Source: Neovahlkampfia damariscottae
Lineage: Eukaryota > Heterolobosea > Selenaionea > Neovahlkampfiida > Neovahlkampfiidae
Assembly (NCBI GenBank): GCA_016618085.1
Contig: JABLTG010000034.1
Span: 1 to 64,000, forward strand
Length of the DNA stretch: 64,000 nucleotides
Direction: 5' to 3'
The number at the start of each line of letters is the position of its first letter. Within the stretch, counting starts at the first letter, position 1. The notes under the pieces are model-generated. The model did not search any database and was not told the origin of the DNA. It was given only the letters and a program-made list of their open reading frames with translations. Below are positions 1-8,138 of this stretch, in pieces. The translations under genes were made by a program, and so were the position numbers.

Positions 1-77
1 AAATATTTGATGATGAACATAATCGAGTTGATTTAAATGGAATTAATTATATTTTATTTTTTTTGATTGAAAATTAA
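1..77 (+). CDS. C-terminal end of an upstream virus-element gene
   Basis: An open frame enters from the left edge and ends at the TAA at 75-77. Its last residues include VDLNGINYILFF. A hydrophilic turn followed by DLNG and a beta-strand is a common ending of jelly-roll structural proteins in Polinton-like viruses, so this may be the end of a minor capsid (penton) gene lying just before the major capsid gene. Only about 24 residues are visible, so the assignment is weak. Confidence 0.4.
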   Translation, partial: IFDDEHNRVDLNGINYILFFLIEN

Positions 78-101
78 TTTATCTTCTTATAATATTATAT
101 A

Positions 102-1322
102 ATGGAAGATTCATTTTTCGAAAACGATCAACTTCATCTTATTCAACATGCTCAATCTGGAAAAATTATAGGAGATATTGTAAATGTCAGAACTCAAGCA
201 GATGCAACGTCAACGCCGGCAATGGGCTCTGTAGTTGTTCATGAAGTCAAAAAAAACGGTGATGATTGGTACAATAGAGGAGCACTTGTATTTGTTATTT
301 CTGCATTATCAAATGGATCTGGTGGATCATATAACCGTTTTGTAAATGCTATTGCTTTATTTTTATTTACCAGATTTGAATTATGGCAAAAAGGGCAAAT
401 CAAAGATACAACATACCCAATTAATATTTTTCAAAATGTCAAATATTACACAAATTCAGATTTTTATTCTTGTATTGCTCAACAACTTGCAATTAATTCA
501 TCAACAAGTGCAAGAAATACATTAGCAGCATCAGCACAAACATTAGTAATTCCTTTAAATATTTTGTTTTCTTTATTCAGTAAACCATTTGATCGTGCAT
601 TAATCGAAGATACTCTTGAAATTAGAAGTTATTTGAGAAGTCAACAAAGATATGTAATACAAACAGATCATTCAACTGCTCCTTCATTTACAATAACAGA
701 TACCTATCTTGATTTAGAATATGTAAAACCAAAAGTTTCATTAATAAATGCATCAAGACAAATTTACAATCAAAATGGTTCTATTGGTACTCCTTATTTT
801 GATATTGAGCACATTGTTCTTGAAAGACCTTTACAAGCTTCAACAACAAGTGCAACAATTGTATTACCTGAATTGAACGATAAAAGAGTCATTGATATTA
901 ATGTTTTATTACGTGCAAATGCTTTGTCAGATACTAATGATGCTTCTGATTACACTGATACTCTTATTGCTCCAGCTACATTTAATTTAAAATCATCAGG
1001 AAAATATTTAAGTTATGGAGTTCAAAGAGATATCACAAAAGATTATTATGACAAAGTTTTATTACCAAGATTAAAATTACCTGGATGGGTAAATATTTTA
1101 TCTGGAACAGCTTCAGCTAATGAATTCCTTATTTCATATGCAAATGACCATAAAGTTGAAGATAGCGAATTTAAACGTTATCATGGAAGTAGATATTTCA
1201 CAGAAAAAGACTCTCAATTATATATCACATTTTCCAGTTTAGCTGCACTAACAGATGCTATTATTATTATTAGATGTGCAAATAGATTCTGTATCCACGA
1301 CGGTGTGATCACAGATTTGTAA
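102..1322 (+). CDS. Probable major capsid protein, double jelly-roll type
   Basis: This is a 406-residue, beta-rich protein with no signal peptide and no membrane segment. Short hydrophobic strands alternate with polar loops through the whole length, as expected for a double jelly-roll capsid protein. It lies 25 bases after one virus-type gene and 41 bases before the packaging ATPase, the order seen in Polinton-like viruses. I did not recognise a diagnostic motif, so the call rests on length, composition and neighbours. It could instead be another virion structural protein. The ATG at 102 is the first in frame and follows an AT-rich stretch. Confidence 0.55.
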   Translation: MEDSFFENDQLHLIQHAQSGKIIGDIVNVRTQADATSTPAMGSVVVHEVKKNGDDWYNRGALVFVISALSNGSGGSYNRFVNAIALFLFTRFELWQKGQIKDTTYPINIFQNVKYYTNSDFYSCIAQQLAINSSTSARNTLAASAQTLVIPLNILFSLFSKPFDRALIEDTLEIRSYLRSQQRYVIQTDHSTAPSFTITDTYLDLEYVKPKVSLINASRQIYNQNGSIGTPYFDIEHIVLERPLQASTTSATIVLPELNDKRVIDINVLLRANALSDTNDASDYTDTLIAPATFNLKSSGKYLSYGVQRDITKDYYDKVLLPRLKLPGWVNILSGTASANEFLISYANDHKVEDSEFKRYHGSRYFTEKDSQLYITFSSLAALTDAIIIIRCANRFCIHDGVITDL

Positions 1323-1362
1323 ATAATTTATTTTAAAATATAATATCAATTAAATTTATAAA

Positions 1363-2025
1363 ATGAGTGAAAATCCTTTTGATATTATTGCAAAAAAAAT
1401 ACCTAATATATGTTACATTTGCGCTCCTCCGGCTAGTGGAAAAACATATTTTTTGAAATATTTATTAAGTGAATTATTCAGACAAAAAAAATTAAAATAT
1501 GGCATTATTTTTTCTCCATCCAAATTTACTGGATCTTATGATTTTTTGCCTAAAGAATATGTTCACAGCAAATACGATGAAAATATTTTAATTAAATTAT
1601 TCAATATGCAAGTTAAGACTAAAAGTAATACTGACAAAAATCCTCCTCCTGCATTTGTTGTCTTTGATGATTGTATTGGTTCTGTTCAATTTAAAAGTTC
1701 AAAATTTGAAAAAATTATTTCTTTATACAGACACCCAAACATAACCATGATTTTCATTACACAACATATTTATGCTGTTCCTCCTTTATTGAGAAAATGC
1801 ACAAGATTTTTTATTACATTTAACGTAACTGATGAAAATACAATAGATGCGATTCGTAAAAACTTTATGCTTGATAAAAAAAAGAATGAAATTGAAAAAT
1901 TTATTGATGATAACACAAAAGAAGATTTTTCATTTATTTTGGTTGATACTGCTGCAAAAAAAAAAGAAAAATATTATTTTGGTAAAGCACCAGAAAAATA
2001 CAAACAATTCAAAATAAAATATTGA
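1363..2025 (+). CDS. FtsK-HerA family DNA-packaging ATPase (A32-like)
   Basis: This 220-residue protein has a clear Walker A motif (APPASGKT, about residues 21-28) and a Walker B strand (AFVVFDDC, about residues 98-105). Further on, a hydrophobic strand ending in TQH (about residues 130-140) fits the sensor region of A32-type packaging ATPases. The size is typical of the packaging ATPases of Polintons, virophages and Polinton-like viruses, which pump DNA into the capsid. It starts 41 bases after the capsid gene and has no introns. The call to the FtsK-HerA fold is firm; the exact virus group is inferred from the neighbourhood. Confidence 0.8.
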   Translation: MSENPFDIIAKKIPNICYICAPPASGKTYFLKYLLSELFRQKKLKYGIIFSPSKFTGSYDFLPKEYVHSKYDENILIKLFNMQVKTKSNTDKNPPPAFVVFDDCIGSVQFKSSKFEKIISLYRHPNITMIFITQHIYAVPPLLRKCTRFFITFNVTDENTIDAIRKNFMLDKKKNEIEKFIDDNTKEDFSFILVDTAAKKKEKYYFGKAPEKYKQFKIKY

Positions 2026-2078
2026 TCAAATATATAAGGAAAAAGATTTGCAAAAAAATATCTGTAATATTATTAATA

Positions 2079-2555
2079 ATGTTCAGATGTATCGAAACCT
2101 ATTGTGAAGGAAAACTCATCAATCGATTTGAAAATCCTTATTATGATCCACACCCTACTAGTTTATGTGATGAAATAAAAAAAGATTACAATTTGTACTC
2201 AAAAAATCTTTTTATCCACGAGGGTGTCCCACATATCAGGTCTGCATTAAGTCATTATTATAAAGGTACACCATTAAAAAAGGATTTTCAAGAAGTCTTG
2301 AAAAATATTCCTGGACCTCAATTAGAAAAATTTGACATCGCTTTGGATTACATAAATGCGGTGCAAATACCCAATAAAAAAAAAATTCGTAAAAGAAAAA
2401 TATTTGTTCACCCTTCAATAATGAATAAATACATTGAAAAACGAAAAAATAAAATATGTGATAGCTCATCAATGATATTATTAAATGAAATATTCCCAAA
2501 TAAAGCAAAAGAAACACACACAAAATTACATGATTTGAACTTTAAATTTTATTAA
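2079..2555 (+). CDS. Unknown protein of the virus-like element
   Basis: This 158-residue basic protein has no recognised domain. I chose the ATG at 2,079; the frame is open back to about 2,022 but holds no earlier ATG. It lies 54 bases after the ATPase stop on the same strand. The middle and C-terminal parts are rich in Lys (KKKIRKRK) and could bind nucleic acid. Its position suggests a structural or maturation role in the element, but nothing in the sequence proves that. Confidence 0.55.
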   Translation: MFRCIETYCEGKLINRFENPYYDPHPTSLCDEIKKDYNLYSKNLFIHEGVPHIRSALSHYYKGTPLKKDFQEVLKNIPGPQLEKFDIALDYINAVQIPNKKKIRKRKIFVHPSIMNKYIEKRKNKICDSSSMILLNEIFPNKAKETHTKLHDLNFKFY

Positions 2556-2779
2556 TCAAAATACTCAAGAAGACTAGATTTTGGCAATTTTCTAAAAATA
2601 TATTCTTTAAATTCTTCTGTAAAATGTTTACCAAGTATCACTTTTATATCTCCAACATATGTCTTTTTCTCTTCATCACTTAGTTTATTCATTGTAATTA
2701 ACAAAAAATTAAAAATATTTGATCTATTACATAATTTATATCCGCTATAGTATGTTGCATATTCAGTTATGAAATTCAT
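2552..2779 (-). CDS. Small unknown protein of the virus-like element
   Basis: A 75-residue frame on the opposite strand overlaps the end of the preceding gene by 4 bases. It begins at an ATG 43 bases from the divergent neighbour at 2,823. The first half is Tyr-rich and mildly hydrophobic; the second half is charged (DEEKKTY near residue 34). No family is recognised. The tight packing argues for a real gene, but the frame is short. Confidence 0.45.
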   Translation of the reverse strand: MNFITEYATYYSGYKLCNRSNIFNFLLITMNKLSDEEKKTYVGDIKVILGKHFTEEFKEYIFRKLPKSSLLEYFD

Positions 2780-2822
2780 TATATGATACTGATATAAAAT
2801 ATTTTTCTAAATTAATATTATT

Positions 2823-3092
2823 ATGTCAACTGAAATCATTGTTTTGATTATATTAAGTTCACTGACATGTTTGTCATCACTTGTAGCACCAATTATTACA
2901 GCTGGTGTGGAATTCACACGAAGAATCGAGAAATCAAATTGCTGTGGTTCATCTATTGAATTGACTCATATTAATGATCTCAAAGAAGATTTAAATAGAA
3001 CAAAATCAGTTCATGAAATTAAATTGAACGAACAAGATCAACAAATTCAGAAATTAATGAATTTATTAAACGATAAAAAAATTGATGTTTAA
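2823..3092 (+). CDS. Small single-pass membrane protein with coiled-coil tail
   Basis: This 89-residue protein starts with a hydrophobic helix (about residues 4-27, with the stretch IIVLIILSSLTCLSSLV). A short Cys-containing linker (NCCGS) follows, then a charged C-terminal helix of about 40 residues with heptad-like spacing. Small proteins with one N-terminal helix are common near the capsid genes of Polinton-like viruses, where they may be minor virion components. It is the last gene I assign to the element with any confidence. Confidence 0.5.
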   Translation: MSTEIIVLIILSSLTCLSSLVAPIITAGVEFTRRIEKSNCCGSSIELTHINDLKEDLNRTKSVHEIKLNEQDQQIQKLMNLLNDKKIDV

Positions 3093-3241
3093 GTTTTAAA
3101 TATAAGATCATTCTTTAAGTGAGGTACTAAATTAATAATGTTGTTTAAGTATTTTCATTTCTTTTTATGGTTTTGCTTGCATAACTGCACTTTTCTTAGT
3201 AACTTTCTGCGGATTTTTCTGTCAGAAATGATTAAAATTTA

Positions 3242-3832
3242 TTAAAAGCTAATTGTTTCTTCATCTAATTCAAATAAATCTTCAATTTCATCACTCCATT
3301 CATTAATGGAGCCAAAAGAATCATAATCATCCTGCTCATCAAATTCTTCTTCATTATCTGATCTTTCTCCATAATACTTAGATTCAAGATCTTTTACAAT
3401 AAAATCAATTACTTCTTGACTTGAGTACTTCAGTCTTCCATTATTATCACAGTAACTGTCCCATTCGTCAATGATGTGAAAATCCTCTCCAAGTTCCAAA
3501 GCCATTTCTTTTATTTCATCACTAAAGTTATCTAAAATATTTATATTTCTTTCATTAACTATATCATGAAGATCATATAAAAAATCATCATAACATTTCT
3601 CTAAATATTCGAAACTGGAACTGTTCTTTAATTTTTGGTTCAAATAAAATTCTGACTCATATGTCACATCATCCAATGGAATTTTATTGTTTTCAACAGC
3701 TGAATACAAATCTTGATTTTCAATAAAAATACTGTTTCTTGATTGAAGATCTTCTAGTATTAATTCAGAGTCCACATCAATTAAATCAACTAAACAAGAA
3801 AATTCAGAAATCAGCTCTGATTTTTTCTTCAT
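3242..3832 (-). CDS. Acidic protein of unknown function
   Basis: This 196-residue protein is very acidic, with clusters of Asp and Glu throughout and a C-terminal region almost free of basic residues. It has no signal peptide or membrane segment. The ATG at 3,832 begins with MKKKSE. It lies between the virus-like genes and the first clear host gene. The upstream sequence has only a partial copy of the host promoter motif (TTGATTGAG at 3,848-3,856, lacking the GG of ATTGG). It could be a virus-element gene or a host gene; composition alone does not decide. Confidence 0.55.
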   Translation of the reverse strand: MKKKSELISEFSCLVDLIDVDSELILEDLQSRNSIFIENQDLYSAVENNKIPLDDVTYESEFYLNQKLKNSSSFEYLEKCYDDFLYDLHDIVNERNINILDNFSDEIKEMALELGEDFHIIDEWDSYCDNNGRLKYSSQEVIDFIVKDLESKYYGERSDNEEEFDEQDDYDSFGSINEWSDEIEDLFELDEETISF

Positions 3833-3898
3833 TGTAATCTCTTCATTTGATTGAGAAAATTTACTTAAAAGTCTTCCACTGACAGTGCAAATATTTGA

Positions 3899-4737
3899 TC
3901 AATAAATCGAAGTAACTTGTAATATATCAATTGTTGGTGGAACAAAAATAGTTTGAATAAAACGATAATCTTTCAATTTGATTTCACGTACATTTATCAC
4001 ATCAAGGCAGGTTTGTTTAATTTTTTTCATTTCTGAAGAGTACGGAATTGAACCTGCAATAAAAGAAATAACTTTGAAATTTTGGGATATTTCCAATGTA
4101 GTGATTGCTTTAAACATTTCCGAAAATTTGATTTGAAATCCAATCACACAATGTTGACACTCCGAGCATACTGTATTTGGGTAAGAAGCACCAACAAATA
4201 TGCAACGTTTAACAACTTTCTTTTTTTCTTTATATGTGCTTAACTTATTTCTTAATTTTTCAGCAATTACTTTGAAGTTTTCCAATACTTTAAGAAAATA
4301 AACAGGTTCCGAATGGTGGTGAGATTGAGAGTTCTTTTTGGTTTCTTTAGTTTTTGTATTGGATTTCAATTTATTTGAATCAATATCATAACTGTTGAAC
4401 TCAGTGAGATCAAAAATATTTTTGTCATCAAGGAAAATTTCTACTATTTTTTTTTCGTTATCAATTGAGCAAACAAATAAAAAAAGACCGCAAAACATAT
4501 TTGTTTTGTCACGGAAATATTTTCCAGCATATAAAGATTTGAAAACAATCATTGTATTGAATAGTCTTTGAAAATATTGGTGGCAATCAATTTTATCTTT
4601 ATGGTCATAAATTACACAATCCTTTGCCACCAAATAGTGTTTCAATACCAATTTATCAGTTTTGGACTCTTTAAACTTTTCTTGTTGGCGTTGAACTGGA
4701 ATTAAAACAACTGTTGCTTACCGATGCTTTTTTTCAT
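3899..4737 (-). CDS. Unknown 270-residue protein, two exons
   Basis: The main exon is 3,899-4,695 and lacks an ATG near its N-terminus. A 26-base GT-AG intron at 4,696-4,721 joins it to a 16-base first exon (4,722-4,737) starting MKKSIVQRQQ, and the frame is kept. The host CCAAT motif GACCAAT sits at 4,745-4,751, only about 8 bases before the ATG, which supports this start. The middle has a Cys pair (CSECQHC) that could bind metal, and a His/Ser-rich linker. Hydrophobic strands on each side suggest two alpha/beta lobes. No family is recognised. Confidence 0.65.
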
Positions 4738-4991
4738 GGGAACTGACCAATAAAAAATAACTTTCAAATTTAAATTTGAAGGAAAATCAAAAAATAAAAA
4801 CTCAGCCAATTAAAGTTTAAAATGAAAAAATAGCCCAATTAAATTTCACACCAATCATTCTTTTCAACATAAATAAACGTTCGAACCTCCAAACCATTTT
4901 TCGTTCATCATTGGTCGAATTATCGGAGAATTTTTATTGGATGTAAAATTTTTTCTTTAATGAAACAATAAAATTAATAATTTGAGGAGGA
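4738..4991. promoter_or_regulatory. Divergent promoter region with several CCAAT boxes
   Basis: Between the minus-strand gene ending at 4,737 and the small gene at 4,992 there are CCAAT-type motifs at 4,745-4,751 (GACCAAT), 4,909-4,917 (CATTGGTCG) and about 4,935 (ATTGG), with weaker CCAAT copies at about 4,805, 4,832 and 4,853. This is the densest cluster in the window. Confidence 0.5.
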
Positions 4992-5157
4992 ATGGAAAGA
5001 GAAAAAGTGAATCTTGGCGAATTTGAAAACGGGAAAATGAGTTTTTTTTGATGAAAAATTTCAAGATGGTCCAGTGGAGAGGAAATTTGCTGTTCTCAGC
5101 TCACCAGAATCAAAAAACCTTTATATGTCAATTCGAGCAAGACCCCACTTACTTTAA
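4992..5157 (+). CDS. Possible 46-residue protein, two exons
   Basis: An ATG at 4,992 opens a frame starting MEREKVNLGEFENG. A 25-base GT-AG intron (5,041-5,065) keeps the frame into a second exon ending at the TAA at 5,155-5,157, with a C-terminus ending SIRARPHLL. Without the splice the frame stops inside the intron. A CCAAT cluster lies 50-85 bases upstream, as for other host genes, and base composition is less AT-rich than the flanks. No known small protein is recognised. It could also be an upstream leader of the TMEM181-like gene. Confidence 0.4.
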
Positions 5158-5207
5158 ATCTTTTGAAATCATTCATTTTATGAAAATAAAAATCTCCAAA
5201 CAATTCA

Positions 5208-5217
5208 TCCAATCACA
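5208..5217 (+). promoter_or_regulatory. CCAAT box of the TMEM181-like gene
   Basis: TCCAATCACA lies 29 bases before the ATG at 5,246. Its place supports that ATG over the longer open frame from 5,051. Confidence 0.45.
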
Positions 5218-5245
5218 TTTTTTTAGAAGGTCCAACCAAACATCA

Positions 5246-6851
5246 ATGAATCCAAAAAAATTTCTTGAAGCCATCAATTGCTTTGATGCTAAAGACAGAA
5301 ACAGGTAATATTACCCTATTTATTTATTGTTAAAAAAATCAGAAAATATCTTACTTTTGTTGAGGCTTGTCCGTGGTGGTTAAATTTGTTTGTTTTATTC
5401 GGTTTTCTTCTTGTTATAGTTTCATCTGTAACAGTTGTAGCAATTAGTATTTTTTATGAATTCACTCACTTATTTTTTCAGTTCAAGCTCCGATTGTTAA
5501 AACAGTGGAAAAAAAGTACAATTATGACACTGGATTTTTCTTTGTAATATTTTAATTTTTGATTAAACAAATTTTAACAAGAATGGTACAGATAATTTAC
5601 AAGTCAATATTTATGGTCAAAATCCAACACATCAAGCATTCACTTTATTAATGCATGTTGACAATTTATTATATGGCAAAAATACAAGTTTTACATTTCA
5701 AAAGAATGATCTTATTATGAATGTTAAAATTGAAGGAAGATTATTAGGAAGATTTAGAACAGGTAAAAAAAAAAAAAAAAATTTTTAAAAACTTAAAAGT
5801 TTATGATAGAAAAGCAACAACTAGACTTTCATGTCGTAAAAATAGAAATGTTTGTACTGGATTTGTTTTAAGAGTTTCACCAATTCATTTTGATTCATAT
5901 CAAATTAAACTTGGAATTGAAAATGGAATTGAATTAGTTCAACATTCACTTATTGGATCACAAGTTTATTTTACTGTAAATTAAATAAGACATTAATCAA
6001 AAAAATAGTATTCATATACAGATGATGTTTATACAACATTAGCAATTACTTTAAGAAGTGCTTTTATTATTATTAGTATTATATTTACAATCATTTATTT
6101 TATTTTATTAATAAGAAGACAACAAGTATATTATTGGTCAACTGAACAAAAATTTTTATCCATTTTATTAATATTAACAGTTTTATTTAATAATCCAATA
6201 TTTTTCTTAGAATTCGTTTTAAATCAATGGATATTTCAATTTCTTAATACTTTATTTGCTATTACATTTTATTGCTTTTTAATGTTATCAGTTTTAGTTA
6301 TGACACATAGTGTAATTACAGTACCACAAGATAGAGGTATTATTTGGTTCTTTGTTCCAAAATTTATGATTGTTGGTGCAATTTGGATGTTTACAGTGAC
6401 AATTATTACAATTGTATCATTTACTGCAACAGTTGAAGATTATACAGTTGGTTTAGTTGAAACAACAACACAATTATTTTTACCATTCTTTTTTGTTATT
6501 TTAATTTTATTACTTGTCTTTTTTTCATCATTATTATATCATTTTGTAAGAGCTCTTTCAAAAATTACACAATTACCAAAAAAATTAATACAAAAAGCAA
6601 TATTCTTTTGGGTATTCACTTTTATTACATTAGCTTTGATTATTGTTGATATTCTTTTATTCGTTTTTAGAGTAAATGTTGGTGCAGCTCAATTCAACAT
6701 ATTTTTAATAGCTTTTAATGCTTATACTCTTTCAATTTCAGTTTTATATTTCCCAACAAATTCAATTGAATTTAAAAATGAAAAAGAAGAAGAAGAAGAA
6801 AGACAATCTATTTTAAGAACAGATGAACCTTTTGAAGATTTTGATGAGTAA
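5246..6851 (+). CDS. TMEM181-like multi-pass membrane protein
   Basis: Six exons (5,246-5,304, 5,343-5,446, 5,482-5,543, 5,582-5,762, 5,800-5,963, 6,009-6,851) join in frame to about 470 residues. An N-terminal helix (exon 2) is followed by a lumenal domain and seven or so C-terminal helices. The stretch STEQKFLSILLILTVLFNNP matches the start of the Wntless/TMEM181-type membrane domain, and the following PKF and YFPTNSIEF segments also fit TMEM181. The tail is acidic. TMEM181 is a Golgi or cell-surface protein related to the Wls cargo-receptor fold. I chose the ATG at 5,246 because a CCAAT box sits just before it; a longer start at 5,051 is possible. Confidence 0.8.
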
Positions 6852-6881
6852 ATTATTTTATTTTTTTTTTTTTTCTTTTTT

Positions 6882-7955
6882 TTAACCCAATACATAAAAT
6901 AATACCATAACAAATAATAAAAAGTATGAAACAAATGTTGTTGATCCTAAACTATAATGATATGTTTCACATTGATCTCCTAAATAGTTAGTTTGACAAC
7001 TACATTGATTTGGTCCAATACATTTTCCTTTTGAACTACAAACTGTAATATTTGTTGATAGAGCACCATAACAATTAAATATTTCATCTTGACATGCATA
7101 TCCATAGTTATTATTTTTACAAAGACATGTATTATCGTAGTAACATGTTCCATTACCAGAACAAACATTATTATCAGTAGAATTCTTTCCATAACATTCA
7201 AATGAACAAGGATGTGATTCAAATAAATTGAATTGATAAACACCATAATAATCATGTTTCATTACACTTGTGTTATATAATGGTGTATCTGTTGAATGTG
7301 AAGCAGCTAAGAAATAAATAGTTTCATTTTTGAGTTCAAAATATGTTGAATCAGTTACATCTAAAATTGTTAGGTTCATTTAAAAAATACCTTTAAAGCG
7401 TCTTTCAAATGTTTGAACGAGTTGACCTCTGACAGTTTTTGTTGAAACACCTGTTAATCTTTGTTCTTTGCTGACATAAACATCGTGACCTGGAGAATTG
7501 TATTCGTATACATCGTTTCCTGTTGTTTTTGAGTTATTTAAATAACCAAGGATGAGAGCTCCACCTTTCATAACCATATCATTGTTAAATCCAATACCAG
7601 CCCATCCATATTGACCACCTGAAGTAGTAGTTACTCTAAATTCGATGGAAGAAGCTTTGAGATTCCATTCTATCAAAATAAAGGAGTTAATGCAAGAAAA
7701 AAGTTTACCAACAAAATGTGAATCAAGTTTTTTGCAGTTTTGATAAGGTGCAAGTTCACAATCCGCACCTCTATAGCCACTGTGGCAATCACAAATGTCT
7801 TGGGCGATACATGTTCCTTTCTTACTACAAATGGTACTATCTGAAGGGTTCTTCCCATTACACTTGAAAGCATTCGTAGCCTTTACGGTGAAAGAGTCAC
7901 AGTGAACTCCAAGCATTAAAGTAAAAGCAATTAAGAGAAATACTGTTTTGTTCAT
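6882..7955 (-). CDS. DOMON and EGF-domain surface protein
   Basis: Three exons, with introns at 7,670-7,708 and 7,361-7,390, give about 334 residues. A signal peptide starts at the ATG at 7,955 (MNKTVFLLIAFTLMLGVHC); a longer frame to 8,006 would overlap the promoter motif. An EGF-like domain (about residues 33-65) comes first. A DOMON-type beta-sandwich follows (about residues 75-215, with GWAGIGFN and a conserved Met), a fold that binds heme or sugar. Two more EGF-like domains and a hydrophobic C-terminus follow, which could be a membrane helix or a GPI signal. The EGF subtype is shared with the polycystin-1-like gene at 12,765. Confidence 0.8.
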
Positions 7956-8138
7956 CAGTGGTTTTTCGCTAATTTGATTGGTTGACTGTATGCCAACCGA
8001 AAACAAGGAAAATAAATATTTAGAGTCTTCTAATAAAATTTTAATTTTTCAACAAAAAATTTAAATTTTTTTACAAGCTCAGTTGGTTTGATTGGTCATT
8101 GAACATTTTGAAGAGAAACGACCAGGTAGACTCAACCA
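7956..8138. promoter_or_regulatory. Divergent promoter with two CCAAT boxes
   Basis: TGATTGGTTGA at 7,975-7,985 lies 20 bases before the minus-strand gene start. TGATTGGTCA at 8,089-8,098 lies 41 bases before the plus-strand start at 8,139. Each divergent gene appears to have its own copy. Confidence 0.55.

Larger units (their letters stand above)
1..3100. mobile_element. Polinton-like virus element, right part only
   Basis: A run of intronless small genes holds the tail of an upstream gene, a probable double jelly-roll capsid gene, a packaging ATPase and three small genes. Upstream gene, capsid and ATPase side by side is the usual morphogenesis block of Polintons and Polinton-like viruses; naming the family is inference from gene order and the ATPase motifs. 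The element runs off the left edge, so no polymerase, integrase or left terminal repeat can be seen. Its right limit is uncertain, between about 3,093 and 3,898. The visible genes read open and I noticed no breaks, which suggests a young or still functional copy. Unlike the host genes to the right, none has a CCAAT-type motif before its start codon. Confidence 0.7.

Noticed and set aside
3093-3241. Terminal inverted repeat of the virus-like element
   Set aside because: No matching partner is visible because the other end lies outside the window.
5051-5245. Longer N-terminus for the TMEM181-like protein
   Set aside because: The extension has no family similarity, overlaps the likely small gene and crosses the CCAAT box at 5,208.
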